A DNA stretch of 64,000 nt from CBDFKK01 sp965248815 (GTDB lineage Bacteria > Pseudomonadota > Alphaproteobacteria > SMXP01). The stretch lies in assembly GCA_965248815.1 (NCBI GenBank), contig CBDFKK010000008.1, forward strand, positions 1,426,001 through 1,490,000, read 5' to 3'. Shown piece by piece: positions 8,840 through 18,074 of this stretch. The notes below the pieces were generated by a model, which did not search any database, was not told the origin of the DNA, and worked only from the letters and a program-made list of their open reading frames with translations. The translations under genes were made by a program, and so were the position numbers. Position 1 is the first letter of the stretch. Every line of letters begins with the position of its first letter.

Positions 8840-10768
8840 TCAAGTTCCCGGCTGTGGCTCGGGATCAAGGCCACCAAGACCAGTGCCCCGGGCAGGCTTG
8901 CCGCTAACCGGAACCGATGCCGTGGGCTGATCGGAGGGCGGTGAATCATCCAATTGCTCCCGAACCGGCTGCTTACCGGCAAGCAGATCTTTGATCTCGT
9001 CACCTGACAACGTTTCATACTCGAGCAAACCCTGCGCAAGTATTTCGAGATCGCCCATTTTTTCATTGAGAATTTTGCGCGCCCATTCGAGGGCTTCGTC
9101 AACAATTCGACGAATTTCAACGTCTATCTTTTGGGCTGTCGCCTCTGAAACATTCTGAGTTTGTGTTACAGAGTGACCGAGAAACACTTCTTGCTGGTTA
9201 TCGCCATACGCGATCGGTCCAAGCTCTTCGCTGAGCCCCCAACGAGTGACCATAGCGCGAGCCAACTTCGTGGCCTGCTCGATATCCGACGACGCGCCTG
9301 AGGTAACTTTCTCTTTGCCAAAAATATACTCCTCTGCAACCCGGCCGCCCATCAAAACTGCGAGTTGAGACTTCATCTGTTCAAGGCTCATCGACAGCTG
9401 ATCTCTTTCGGGCAATTGCATGACCATTCCTAGCGCACGGCCACGAGGAATAATTGTCGCCTTATGTATGGGATCCGCAGCCGGCACATTTAACGTAACG
9501 ATCGCATGACCGCCTTCATGATAGGCCGTCAACTTCTTTTCGTCTTCGCTCATCACCATGGACCGGCGTTCCGCGCCCATCATGACTTTGTCTTTGGAGT
9601 CTTCGAATTCCGCCATGGTGACAAGCCGCTTGCCCCGACGTGCCGCCAGAAGCGCGGCTTCGTTGACGATATTGGCCAGGTCCGCGCCGGAAAAGCCGGG
9701 CGTGCCTCGCGCGATCGTACGGGCGACCACATCCGGCGCCAGCGGTACTTTGCGCATATGAACTTTGAGGATCTTTTCCCGGCCAATAATGTCCGGGTTC
9801 GGAACAACAACCTGCCGATCAAACCGACCCGGGCGCAACAAGGCCGGATCCAAAACGTCTGGCCGGTTTGTGGCAGCGATTAAAATGACGCCTTCATTAG
9901 CTTCAAAGCCGTCCATTTCAACCAAGAGCTGGTTCAAGGTCTGCTCACGCTCGTCGTTGCCGCCGCCAAGACCGGCGCCGCGATGACGACCCACCGCATC
10001 AATTTCGTCGATAAAGATAATGCAAGGTGCGTTTTTCTTCGCTTGTTCGAACATGTCGCGGACGCGGCTCGCACCGACGCCGACAAACATTTCGACAAAG
10101 TCGGAACCGGAAATCGTAAAGAACGGCACATTGGCCTCGCCCGCAATCGCCCGCGCAAGAAGTGTCTTGCCGGTGCCCGGAGGGCCAACCAACAACGCAC
10201 CTTTAGGAATTTTTCCGCCGAGGCGCTGAAACTTCATTGGGTCTTTGAGAAACTCAACAATCTCTTGGAGTTCTTCTTTGGCCTCGTCAACGCCGGCGAC
10301 ATCCTCGAACGTGACCCGGCCCTGGCGCTCGGTCAGCAGCTTAGCTTTCGACTTGCCAAAACCCATGGCTTTGCCGCCGCCAGACTGCATCTGGCGCATA
10401 AAGAAGATCCATACGGCAAACAGAAGCAGCATGGGAAACCAGGAGACAAGCACATTCATGAGTGTTGGAACGTTTTCATCGGTTGGGTCGTAGTCGTAGA
10501 CAACGTTGTTGTCGCTCAGCAGTTGATTGAGAGCTGGATCACCCGATTCTTTGTTGGCAACAAAGGCTTTTCCGTCGACGAAAACGCCACGGATCTTCTG
10601 ACCGCTTATTGTGACTTCTGCGACATTGCCCTCTTGCACGGACTGAACAAGTTCGCTGTACTTAATCTGCCGGGACACGGTGCGCTGCGTAGGCCCTTGG
10701 AAGAGCTGGAACAGCATGACCAGCAGAATTGCGATAATTGCCCAAAGGGCCAAGTTTCTGAGATTCAT
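8840..10768 (-). CDS. ftsH: ATP-dependent zinc metalloprotease FtsH
   Basis: A 642-residue membrane-anchored AAA+ protease that degrades misplaced membrane proteins and regulators, including sigma-32 and LpxC in E. coli. TM1 is at about residues 5-23 and TM2 at about 107-127, with a periplasmic domain between. Walker A is GPPGTGKT near 195, Walker B IIFIDEID near 250, and the zinc site HEGGH near 418. The C-terminal tail is proline/serine-rich. It lies between tilS and folP, the conserved order. A candidate promoter is in the 127-base gap upstream. Confidence 0.98.
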   Translation of the reverse strand: MNLRNLALWAIIAILLVMLFQLFQGPTQRTVSRQIKYSELVQSVQEGNVAEVTISGQKIRGVFVDGKAFVANKESGDPALNQLLSDNNVVYDYDPTDENVPTLMNVLVSWFPMLLLFAVWIFFMRQMQSGGGKAMGFGKSKAKLLTERQGRVTFEDVAGVDEAKEELQEIVEFLKDPMKFQRLGGKIPKGALLVGPPGTGKTLLARAIAGEANVPFFTISGSDFVEMFVGVGASRVRDMFEQAKKNAPCIIFIDEIDAVGRHRGAGLGGGNDEREQTLNQLLVEMDGFEANEGVILIAATNRPDVLDPALLRPGRFDRQVVVPNPDIIGREKILKVHMRKVPLAPDVVARTIARGTPGFSGADLANIVNEAALLAARRGKRLVTMAEFEDSKDKVMMGAERRSMVMSEDEKKLTAYHEGGHAIVTLNVPAADPIHKATIIPRGRALGMVMQLPERDQLSMSLEQMKSQLAVLMGGRVAEEYIFGKEKVTSGASSDIEQATKLARAMVTRWGLSEELGPIAYGDNQQEVFLGHSVTQTQNVSEATAQKIDVEIRRIVDEALEWARKILNEKMGDLEILAQGLLEYETLSGDEIKDLLAGKQPVREQLDDSPPSDQPTASVPVSGKPARGTGLGGLDPEPQPGT

Positions 10769-10851
10769 CTACTAATCTACCCTTCCGACGCCCGGGCCCG
10801 CTTGGTGGCTTAACCCGACTTCTTGTCGCCCGCTAGCCTAGGCCAACTTAG

Positions 10852-10889
10852 TTTAAAACAATTCTATAGAGAGATAGTCAACGAGCAAG
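10852..10889 (-). promoter_or_regulatory. Candidate ftsH promoter, possibly heat-shock type
   Basis: On the minus strand TTGACT (10881-10876) is followed after 18 bases by TTTAAA (10857-10852), a weak sigma-70-like pair about 85 bases before the ftsH ATG. Overlapping it, CTTG (10889-10886) precedes CTATAG by 16 bases, loosely like alphaproteobacterial RpoH promoters. Neither match is strong; placement upstream of ftsH is the main argument. Confidence 0.3.
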
Positions 10890-10895
10890 ATATTA

Positions 10896-12365
10896 CTACC
10901 TTTTGCTAACGCTATTACCTACGCCTGAATGAGACTTCATATCTCCCTCAGAGCCTGTTTTCTGCTGGTCCGGCCTACCCATAAACGTCGCCGTAACCGC
11001 CAGAGTTGCGTCCATAGAAGCTGGAAACTGGGATTGGTCCAGCAATCCCAAATGGGGTGCGGCCACAACGCGATCGCCAACCCAAAGCGCGGGTAAAGTT
11101 GGCCGAACTAACGCTGGAAGTTCTTTCATGGATCCGGCGCATTCTTCGAATGCGCCTGCTTGCGCCAGGCCTGCACGACCTAGGGGCCGGATTTCTCCAT
11201 TCCAGTCAAATGAGTTTGAATCTTGTGGACCGGTTAATGCGATTTCAAACCTGTTGTCCCACAACTGCCGCTCGCCAAATCCAAGTCTCGCGCCACGCTC
11301 ATCGCGATGAAGACGGGCCCGCAGTCCCGCCATTTCGCGCACGACAAGATACCGTCCGATCCCTTTTGTACGGACGATACGGCAACCACCAAGCGTCGCG
11401 CCTCGTCCCATGGCTTGGGGGTTGCCGTCCTGATCGAGCTTCAGCATGTCGTACAAACGCTCCAGGCGTACCATTCGAGGGCGGTAGATCGCGCCACCAA
11501 CACTTTGAAGAATGGTAGACAAAGCACGCAGACCAAGTTCCTGAGGTGCGTTTAAGAGTTCGGCCGCGCCAAAGAAGGCAAAGCCCGCATTATCAAATCG
11601 GGCGACCTGGCTGCACAGAGTCATCGCACCGTCGCCCAATGCCTGCCGAGCTCGGTTCATAAGGCTGGCCGTTTTTGCCAGTCGCGCCGCATCGATGCCT
11701 TCGTTGGCAAGAAGTCCAAGTGCCTTGCGCATGCGCACCCGGGCATATCGCGTATCTTCATTGCTAGGATCGGTCAGCCAGGATTGGTCGGCAGAGCGAA
11801 GCGCGGCTTGCAAGGACAGGCGATCAACACTCAACAAGGGCCGCACCAAGACAAGTGCCTTGAAACGTGGATCCGACAGAGGAAGCTCAGCGACTGGCCT
11901 CATCGCCGCAAGGCCATCAACCCCGCTGCCACGGGCCAGGCGCAACATGAACGTCTCCGCCTGGTCATCTTGCGTATGCGCCGTCAACAGGGATTTTACA
12001 CCAAGCTCAAGGCAGGCCTCGCTGAGCAGACGATAGCGGGCCTCCCGGGCAAGTGATTGGATATTCTTTTGAGGCTTCGCCGCTTTCCACGTCAGGACTT
12101 TGCTATCCAGGTCATACGTCTTTGCCCATGCAGCCACTTGGCGCGCTTCGGCGGCAGACGCAGGCCGCAGTCCGTGATCCACGGTCAAAACGATCGGCAA
12201 GGGATGGCCGTTTGCCTTGGCCCACGCGGCCGCCAGCACCATGAGGGCGACACTGTCCGATCCACCCGAAACGGCCAGCGCCCAGGGAAACGGGACAGTC
12301 AAATTAGCCATCAGCTTGTCGAAAGCGCCGGGCGTAAGTCCTTGGGACTCAGAATAAACGTTCAT
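10896..12365 (-). CDS. tilS: tRNA(Ile)-lysidine synthetase TilS
   Basis: A 489-residue cytosolic enzyme that attaches lysine to C34 of the CAU-anticodon tRNA-Ile, changing decoding from AUG to AUA. The N-terminal ATP-pyrophosphatase loop is SGGSDS at residues 33-38, followed by the family-typical VDHGLRPAS and HTQDDQAET motifs. The C-terminal half is divergent, as usual for the family. It starts about 26 bases after the cpoB stop and precedes ftsH, the conserved alphaproteobacterial order. The ATG at 12363-12365 is the first in frame. Confidence 0.95.
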   Translation of the reverse strand: MNVYSESQGLTPGAFDKLMANLTVPFPWALAVSGGSDSVALMVLAAAWAKANGHPLPIVLTVDHGLRPASAAEARQVAAWAKTYDLDSKVLTWKAAKPQKNIQSLAREARYRLLSEACLELGVKSLLTAHTQDDQAETFMLRLARGSGVDGLAAMRPVAELPLSDPRFKALVLVRPLLSVDRLSLQAALRSADQSWLTDPSNEDTRYARVRMRKALGLLANEGIDAARLAKTASLMNRARQALGDGAMTLCSQVARFDNAGFAFFGAAELLNAPQELGLRALSTILQSVGGAIYRPRMVRLERLYDMLKLDQDGNPQAMGRGATLGGCRIVRTKGIGRYLVVREMAGLRARLHRDERGARLGFGERQLWDNRFEIALTGPQDSNSFDWNGEIRPLGRAGLAQAGAFEECAGSMKELPALVRPTLPALWVGDRVVAAPHLGLLDQSQFPASMDATLAVTATFMGRPDQQKTGSEGDMKSHSGVGNSVSKR

Positions 12366-12391
12366 TTTTGAGACCAGTGGGGCTCAAACTC

Positions 12392-13390
12392 CTAAGAGCA
12401 CCCCGCTTTGGTTCGCTCGACTTTTACGCGCTGAACGATGGTCTTGGACGCATCAGGATAGCGCCGGTCAAGTTCGCTGAACGTGGTGCAAGCAGCATCC
12501 ATTTGACTAAGCGCTGCCAGCGACATGCCCAACTTCAAAAGCGTGTCCGGACCTTTGACGTTACTAGGGTATTTGGCCAGGCCGTCCGCGAACGCGCGGC
12601 CGGCCTCCTGATAAGCGCCTCTGACATAAAACGCTTCACCGAGCCAATATTGAGCCTCGCCCGCAAGCTCATTATCGCCATGAGAGTCCAAGAAACTCGC
12701 GAATGCCACTTCCGCCCCTGCGAAATCGCCGGCCACCAATCGTTCTTTAGCTGCCTCATATTTTTCAGCCGCCGTACCGGGCAAGCTGGCTACAGGCAGG
12801 CTGCCCAATGACTGCGGCGCATTCGCGGTTCTGACGGTGGTGTCGAATGATTGCTCTCCGACGACCACAGATTCAGCTGGGGGAAGCGTTGTCATTGTTG
12901 GCGCAGCCCCGATTGACGGCGCTTGACTTGGCTGGGTCGTACCCAAAGGTTGGCTCGTCGAGCTTGGTGACGTGAAGCCGGAAGACGACACACCAGTGGC
13001 CTTTTCTAACTCGCGAAAGCGGAAGTCGGCATCACCAATGTGGGTTTCCAATTGACGGGACATTTGCTCGACGACATATCTCAATTCTTCAACCTGACCG
13101 GTGAGCTGGCGAATCGTCAAATCGAGCTCATTGATACGCACCGTTGCTCTCGCCGCCGCCGAGGGATCGTCGAAACCGACCGCAGCTGCACTGCCCGGTC
13201 GACCACCGCCCGAATAAAGTTCGCGCTGGACGTCCTGTAAATCTCTCTCCAGCCGATTGAGTTTATCGTTGAGAGCCTCGACCTGTCGGTCGGACTGAGC
13301 CAGCCCCGTCTGTGTTGTCAAAAAGACAAAGACGATGGCAAGCCCCCATCGTCGCATCAAAAGCGTAAAATCGTTCATTGCCCTACTCAT
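12392..13390 (-). CDS. cpoB: Tol-Pal-associated periplasmic coordinator CpoB (YbgF)
   Basis: A 332-residue secreted protein. A signal peptide covers about residues 1-31 (hydrophobic WGLAIVFVFLTTQTGLA, cleavage before QSD). A short coiled coil follows (about 35-60), the trimerisation segment of the family, then a low-complexity linker rich in Ser/Thr/Pro, then TPR repeats from about residue 205 to the end (YEAAKERLVAGDFAGAE and two further units). In E. coli CpoB links Tol-Pal constriction to peptidoglycan synthesis. It follows pal in the tol cluster. A second ATG 12 bases downstream (13378) is an alternative start. Confidence 0.92.
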   Translation of the reverse strand: MSRAMNDFTLLMRRWGLAIVFVFLTTQTGLAQSDRQVEALNDKLNRLERDLQDVQRELYSGGGRPGSAAAVGFDDPSAAARATVRINELDLTIRQLTGQVEELRYVVEQMSRQLETHIGDADFRFRELEKATGVSSSGFTSPSSTSQPLGTTQPSQAPSIGAAPTMTTLPPAESVVVGEQSFDTTVRTANAPQSLGSLPVASLPGTAAEKYEAAKERLVAGDFAGAEVAFASFLDSHGDNELAGEAQYWLGEAFYVRGAYQEAGRAFADGLAKYPSNVKGPDTLLKLGMSLAALSQMDAACTTFSELDRRYPDASKTIVQRVKVERTKAGCS

Positions 13391-13508
13391 CTAAAAATCG
13401 CCGCAAGTTGCCCAAGGCAAGCATATAGCAAACTTGGTCGAAATTGAGGCGGCGTCCCCGGCCTCCGATGGCCATAGCATTCCCTTACCATGGTTACCCA
13501 TAGCTTAA

Positions 13509-13556
13509 GGGCGCCTTCTTATCCGACAAGAAAGCGCCCGAAGAGCCCGAAGGGCT
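13509..13556 (-). terminator. Tandem hairpins after pal
   Basis: Two inverted repeats lie within 70 bases of the pal stop. AGCCC-TTC-GGGCT is followed by a longer stem pairing GGGCGC and TTCTT-type arms (13509-13520 with 13528-13539, one mismatch, 7-base loop). The downstream T-run is poor (TTAAGC), so this may be an attenuator or RNA-stabilising structure rather than a strong terminator. Confidence 0.5.
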
Positions 13557-13579
13557 TGTCTAGCGTTGGATGCGCCGGA

Positions 13580-14074
13580 TTAAGAGGCGGCTCCGCTCGT
13601 CACCACAGTGACAGAACGCCGATTTTCGGCCCATGCGCCTTCATTGGAACCGAGGATCGCCGGCCTCTCTTTGCCGTAAGAAATGGTCGTAATCCGCGAC
13701 GGGTTGAGGCCCAAGCTGACCAAATAATCCTTGACGGAATTGGCCCGGCGGGCGCCCAAAGCCAGATTGTATTCTCTGGTGCCCCGCTCGTCGCAATGAC
13801 CTTCAATTGTCACATTGACGCTGGCATAAGTTTGCAGCCAAGCGGCCTGTTTTTCCAAAATTGCCTGCGAATTTGCTCGCAAATTGTATGCGTTGTAGTC
13901 AAACAACACCCGATCGCCGACGTTTACGACCAGGTCCTCCATAGATCCGGGAACCACGTCCCCCGATCCGGTTCCTGTCGTAGTCGTTTCCGTTGTCGAC
14001 GAAGCGCAAGCCGAAATTAGCAGCATGAGTGCCGCCAGGCTCGCGAACTTCAGACTAAGTGTTGTGTGGCCCAT
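13580..14074 (-). CDS. pal: Peptidoglycan-associated lipoprotein Pal
   Basis: A 164-residue outer-membrane lipoprotein that ties the outer membrane to peptidoglycan and works with TolB at constriction sites. The signal peptide ends in lipobox LISAC, so Cys23 should be lipidated. A Ser/Thr-rich linker precedes an OmpA-type peptidoglycan-binding domain (about 55-162) with YNLALGARRANSVKDYL and the terminal NRRSVTVV. A clear GGGGAG ribosome-binding site precedes the ATG. The gap of about 150 bases between tolB and pal is larger than other tol gaps and could hold an internal promoter. Confidence 0.97.
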   Translation of the reverse strand: MGHTTLSLKFASLAALMLLISACASSTTETTTTGTGSGDVVPGSMEDLVVNVGDRVLFDYNAYNLRANSQAILEKQAAWLQTYASVNVTIEGHCDERGTREYNLALGARRANSVKDYLVSLGLNPSRITTISYGKERPAILGSNEGAWAENRRSVTVVTSGAAS

Positions 14075-14223
14075 CGCGTTGAACTCCCCGTAAGAGATAG
14101 AATGTCGAAATATAGTATTAGTTACTATTGGCTATCTTATTGACTATTTGGTTACCCCACCGGTCAATTGAGTCTCGCAATTGCGTTACCGTCACGAGCG
14201 CTTTGGAGTCTACTCGTCATGAT

Positions 14224-15597
14224 TCACTCGATCAAGGGTGACCATGCCGGATCAGATGCATCGCCGGGCGTGATCAATTGACGTTCGTTATAGCCTGTCA
14301 AATCCACTGACCATAAATGCGTGCTGTAGCCTCTGCCTGTGTCGTCAAGTGAGGGCGTTTCGCGAAAAAAGACGACTACGCGTCCGTTCGGCGACCAGCT
14401 CGGTCCTTCGGCATGGTAACCTTGCGTTAAGATTCTCTCTCCACTGCCGTCAGGCCTCATCACGCCGATAAAGAAGTTGCCCTGATATTGTTTTGTAAAA
14501 GCAATGAGATCGCCGCGCGGCGACCATACAGGTGTCGAATAGCGGCCCTGTTCATAACTGATTCTCCGGACCCCGCTTCCATCACCATTCATCACATATA
14601 TTTGTGAAGTGCCGCCACGGTCGGAGTTGAACGTCACCTGACTCCCGTCTGGTGAGAAAGATGGCGAGGTATCGATAGACGGATTGGTCGTCAATCTTTC
14701 GACCTGGCGAGTTCTCAAGTCCATCGTGTAAACGTCCGAATTACCGCTGCGCTCCAGACTCATGACGATCTTGTTGCCGTCTGGTGTGAACCGGGGCGCA
14801 AACGTCATACCGGGGAAGTCGCCGACAACTTCTTGCTGTCCAGTTTCGATATTGAAGAGATAAACCCGGGGAACATCGCCAAAGTAAGACAGGTAGGTGA
14901 TTTCCTGCGAGGTCGGACTAAACCGCGGCGTCAACACCAAGACGGCCCCATCAGTCAAAAAGCTCGGGTTTGCGCCGTCTTGATCCATAATGGCCAGGCG
15001 CTTAATGCGCCTCCCCTTAGGACCGCTCTCCGCGATATAGACAATACGGGTATCGAAATAGCCCTTTTCTCCGGTTAAGCGCTCATAGATCGCGTCCGAG
15101 ACTAGATGTGCCACGCGCCGCCAGTTTTCCGGTGTCGTGAAAAATTGAAGCCCAACAATTTGCTGCTCGGCCAACACATCCCACAGTCGAAATTCCACCT
15201 TGAGGCGGCCATCCGGTTCGATGCTGGTCTGGCCGGTGACCAAGCCAAGAGCATTGATAATTCGCCAGTCTCCAAACCGCGGCGTTGCACTAGCTTCGAC
15301 GCGCTTTTCGATAAACGAGCTCGGATCAAGGGGACGAAACAGACCGGACCGGCTCAAATTGTTGGTAATGACTTTGGCAACATCGGCACCGATTAAAGCT
15401 TCCTCTTCACTTGTGCCGATGAAATCGGGGATTCCCACGGGAAGCGGGTCGACGTTGCCCTGGGTAATGTCAATCTTCAGCAAGGCATAGCTAGGTGTGG
15501 TTGTCGATACGCTAAAACAAACGACCATCAGGACGTAAGACCCGACGACCACCCAACGTGAAAGTAAGCTGCATCCCCAATTCCGCGATCTTCTCAT
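14224..15597 (-). CDS. tolB: Tol-Pal system beta-propeller protein TolB
   Basis: A 457-residue periplasmic protein that binds Pal and cycles it between peptidoglycan-bound and mobile states. An N-terminal signal peptide (about 1-43, ending PSYA) is followed by the TolB N-terminal domain, then a beta-propeller of PD40 repeats with recurrent phrases such as PSFSPDGSQ, PVWSPRGD and PSWSPNGR. The frame opens with GTG six codons earlier, but GGAG eight bases before the ATG at 15595-15597 favours that start. It lies between tolA and pal in the conserved operon. Confidence 0.96.
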   Translation of the reverse strand: MRRSRNWGCSLLSRWVVVGSYVLMVVCFSVSTTTPSYALLKIDITQGNVDPLPVGIPDFIGTSEEEALIGADVAKVITNNLSRSGLFRPLDPSSFIEKRVEASATPRFGDWRIINALGLVTGQTSIEPDGRLKVEFRLWDVLAEQQIVGLQFFTTPENWRRVAHLVSDAIYERLTGEKGYFDTRIVYIAESGPKGRRIKRLAIMDQDGANPSFLTDGAVLVLTPRFSPTSQEITYLSYFGDVPRVYLFNIETGQQEVVGDFPGMTFAPRFTPDGNKIVMSLERSGNSDVYTMDLRTRQVERLTTNPSIDTSPSFSPDGSQVTFNSDRGGTSQIYVMNGDGSGVRRISYEQGRYSTPVWSPRGDLIAFTKQYQGNFFIGVMRPDGSGERILTQGYHAEGPSWSPNGRVVVFFRETPSLDDTGRGYSTHLWSVDLTGYNERQLITPGDASDPAWSPLIE

Positions 15598-15709
15598 TAC
15601 CAATCTCCAACTCACCGATGTCTATCTCTTTATGTGCTCAGCGGCCTAATAATTCAATTTGCCAATCGCGCATCAATACATTTGGCCGTTTGCGGCTCAC
15701 TTCCAATTG

Positions 15710-16594
15710 TCATCTGCCCAGCATATCCCCCGGATCGAATGTCAGTTCAAGCTCGCGCCAGTTCGTATATTTTTCCTGCGGCATGCGAAACGGCTGGCAG
15801 CGTTGAATAGCGCGCACAGCGCTTTCAGCCGCAGTCCGATAATAGGAGTTTGTCGATAGGCTGAAACGCGAGTTAGCGATCAGTTCCGGGGCCCGCGACA
15901 GCGTACCGTCGGAGTTTAGAAAGACACGAATTGTGACCACCAAATCTTCTGAATAGGCAGCACCAGCAGGCACGCTCCAGCAACGTCTCATCTGAACTCG
16001 AAACGCATCAATTTCGCTAAGCGTCAACGCGGACTGAAGACCGGCGCCAATATCGGGAGCTTCCTCCACAAGGGCCTGCCGTTGTTCGGGGATCTCGCTC
16101 GGCGTGCGGGGAGGTGTTTTCTCTTCAGGAATTTTGTCGAGTAACGCCGCGATCTGATCCAAATTGAACTCGTCTTTTTTTGGCGGCTCTGGCTTTGTCA
16201 GTGGACGGACGTTGGGTAACGGTTGCTGATCGGCTTCGGCGACTTCCGGTTCAGGTTCGGGTTCGGGCTCTGGCTTTGGTTCGGGCTCTTCGGGAGCTGC
16301 GATTTTTTCGACAATTTCGGGCTCGGGCTCAGGCTCGGGCTCAGGCGCCGGCGGTTCGATCGCAGCCAACTCTTGGGTTTCCGGTTCCGGTGGCTGCTCC
16401 TCAGGCTCAGGTTCAGGCTCGGGCTCTTCGGCTTCTTGGCGTTGCCGGATATTGGTTTCTTCTTCGATGGCGAGCAATTCGACCGGAATGATCGTTGGCA
16501 TGGCGTTGGGTTCAAGAACGGAAGGCAGGGTCACAATGGCAAACAAGATGACACCGGTATGCAAAAGCCCGGATATGATGACGCCAGACCGCAC
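15710..16594 (-). CDS. tolA: Tol-Pal inner-membrane bridge protein TolA
   Basis: A 294-residue protein with an N-terminal membrane anchor (about residues 3-25). A long central segment rich in alternating Pro and Glu (about 45-130) replaces the Ala/Lys helix of E. coli TolA, and a C-terminal TolA/TonB-like domain (about 195-290, with QMRRCWSVPAGA) follows. TolA carries TolQR energy to the outer membrane. The start is GTG with GAGG ribosome-binding site in TTGAGGCTTAGAGC; it begins 11 bases after tolR. The Pro-Glu codon run creates long spurious open frames on the other strand. Confidence 0.93.
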   Translation of the reverse strand: MRSGVIISGLLHTGVILFAIVTLPSVLEPNAMPTIIPVELLAIEEETNIRQRQEAEEPEPEPEPEEQPPEPETQELAAIEPPAPEPEPEPEPEIVEKIAAPEEPEPKPEPEPEPEPEVAEADQQPLPNVRPLTKPEPPKKDEFNLDQIAALLDKIPEEKTPPRTPSEIPEQRQALVEEAPDIGAGLQSALTLSEIDAFRVQMRRCWSVPAGAAYSEDLVVTIRVFLNSDGTLSRAPELIANSRFSLSTNSYYRTAAESAVRAIQRCQPFRMPQEKYTNWRELELTFDPGDMLGR

Positions 16595-16604
16595 GCTCTA
16601 AGCC

Positions 16605-17051
16605 TCAATTACCTGTCTCCGGCTCTGTTATCAGGGCAACGCGCCGAAAACCAGCCGTATTGATTGTGCCCATGACCTCCATGACACTGCCATAGTCGAC
16701 GGTTTTGTCGCCGCGCACATAAATGCGTTCGTCGTAGCCACTGTCTGCGATTGCGAGGAGTTTGGGGGTGATTTCGTTAAGTTGTATAATTTCTTCTTGT
16801 AAGAAAATTGTGCCGTCTGCTTGGATCGTGACCGTCAGCGGCTCCTGATCCTCTGACATGGCTTCCGCTTGCGTTTTCGGCAAATCAACGGGAACACCGA
16901 CCGTCAATAGCGGTGCCGTCACCATAAACACGACCAGCAACACCAGCATGACATCGACCAGTGGCGTCACATTAATATCGTGCATGGGACCATTGCGCAT
17001 AGCCGAGCGCCGACTGGAAGAACGCTGACCTCCACCGGCGGAGACTCCCAT
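16605..17051 (-). CDS. tolR: Tol-Pal proton-channel subunit TolR (ExbD family)
   Basis: A 148-residue ExbD/TolR protein. One transmembrane helix begins at INVTPLVDVMLVLLVVF, placing the conserved proton-carrying Asp at residue 33. A periplasmic domain of about 95 residues follows. With TolQ it converts proton-motive force into TolA movement. The ATG overlaps the tolQ stop by one base (TAATG), implying translational coupling. A 20-residue Ser/Arg-rich N-terminus precedes the helix. Confidence 0.96.
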   Translation of the reverse strand: MGVSAGGGQRSSSRRSAMRNGPMHDINVTPLVDVMLVLLVVFMVTAPLLTVGVPVDLPKTQAEAMSEDQEPLTVTIQADGTIFLQEEIIQLNEITPKLLAIADSGYDERIYVRGDKTVDYGSVMEVMGTINTAGFRRVALITEPETGN

Positions 17052-17767
17052 TAGAAATCTCCCTGGTCGACTTGCCGGGAAAGGATGCCGGAAAAATCGT
17101 CGGCAAATCCGTCGAGGCGAATACCAAAGCGATTGATATCTGTATTGAATTTGTTATAGGCCATGACCGCCGGTATGGCGGCGAGCAGGCCCAGGGCGGT
17201 AGCAAAAAGAGCTTCGGCAATACCCGGCGCGACGACCGCAAGGTTGGTGTCGCGGCTCATGGCTATTGCTTGGAACGAATTCATAATTCCCCAGACGGTG
17301 CCGAATAAGCCAACAAACGGTGCCACCGATCCGACGGTCGCCAGGAAATTCATGTAGCGTTCCATGCGGGTCAGTTCTTTGGAAATCGTGTTCGACATGA
17401 CTTTGTCGATGCGTTCTTGCGTGCTTGGCGTAAAGTCGCCGACCGATTGATACGTCCGGCGCCACTCAGTCATCGCGGCGCGAAAAACTTCAGCCATCGG
17501 ATGGTCTGCGCGCGAGCCCACACTGCGGTGAAGATCTTCGAGCGACTTACCAGACCAAAAGACATTTTCAAACCGGTCAGTCTTTCGACGCACGCGCCCC
17601 ATGCTGAACCATTTGTCGATAATCACGGCCCAAGACCAAAAAGAAGCAAAAACTAAAACGAGGATCACGCTTTTGACGACGTAGTCGGCCTTGAGAAAAA
17701 GTCCCCATACCGAAAAATCCAACGCTGCCGGAGCGTTCATACCCTCCGCAATGACAGTCGCGTCCAT
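17051..17767 (-). CDS. tolQ: Tol-Pal proton-channel subunit TolQ (ExbB family)
   Basis: A 238-residue MotA/TolQ/ExbB protein with three predicted membrane helices (near residues 20-40, 140-160 and 175-195) and the pore motif VGLFGTVWGIMNSF. It forms the pentameric stator around TolR. The frame extends 19 codons upstream, but MDATVIAEG at 17767 matches the usual N-terminus and has GAGGGA upstream. It is the first gene of tolQRAB-pal-cpoB; ybgC, which normally precedes it, is separated by a gene on the opposite strand. Confidence 0.96.
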   Translation of the reverse strand: MDATVIAEGMNAPAALDFSVWGLFLKADYVVKSVILVLVFASFWSWAVIIDKWFSMGRVRRKTDRFENVFWSGKSLEDLHRSVGSRADHPMAEVFRAAMTEWRRTYQSVGDFTPSTQERIDKVMSNTISKELTRMERYMNFLATVGSVAPFVGLFGTVWGIMNSFQAIAMSRDTNLAVVAPGIAEALFATALGLLAAIPAVMAYNKFNTDINRFGIRLDGFADDFSGILSRQVDQGDF

Positions 17768-18074
17768 AATATGTCGTTGTCCCTCGGTTCCCCGCGTCCC
17801 GCTAGCGGCATTTCGCCGGCCCATGGGACGAGGCTAGTTACTCAATAAAATATGTCGAAACTAGGGCCTAGCACCTTGGATTCAATTGCTCATCGCCCCG
17901 ATTCGCCCTGTCTCGTTATAAAACACAGGTCGTTGACGAATTGCAAAGGCATCCAGGAACCAAAATCGGAGTCACGATATTGTGTGCAAATCTCCGCAAA
18001 GAGCGTTACCAAACACCAGGTATCTCAAGCCTTGCGGCAGAAGAACAAAAGACGATCAGCGGTGAGTTGATTCA

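Noticed and set aside
16223..16663. Phenylalanine/glycine-rich 146-codon frame antisense to tolA
   Set aside because: Arises from the Pro-Glu repeats of TolA read on the other strand; no independent support.
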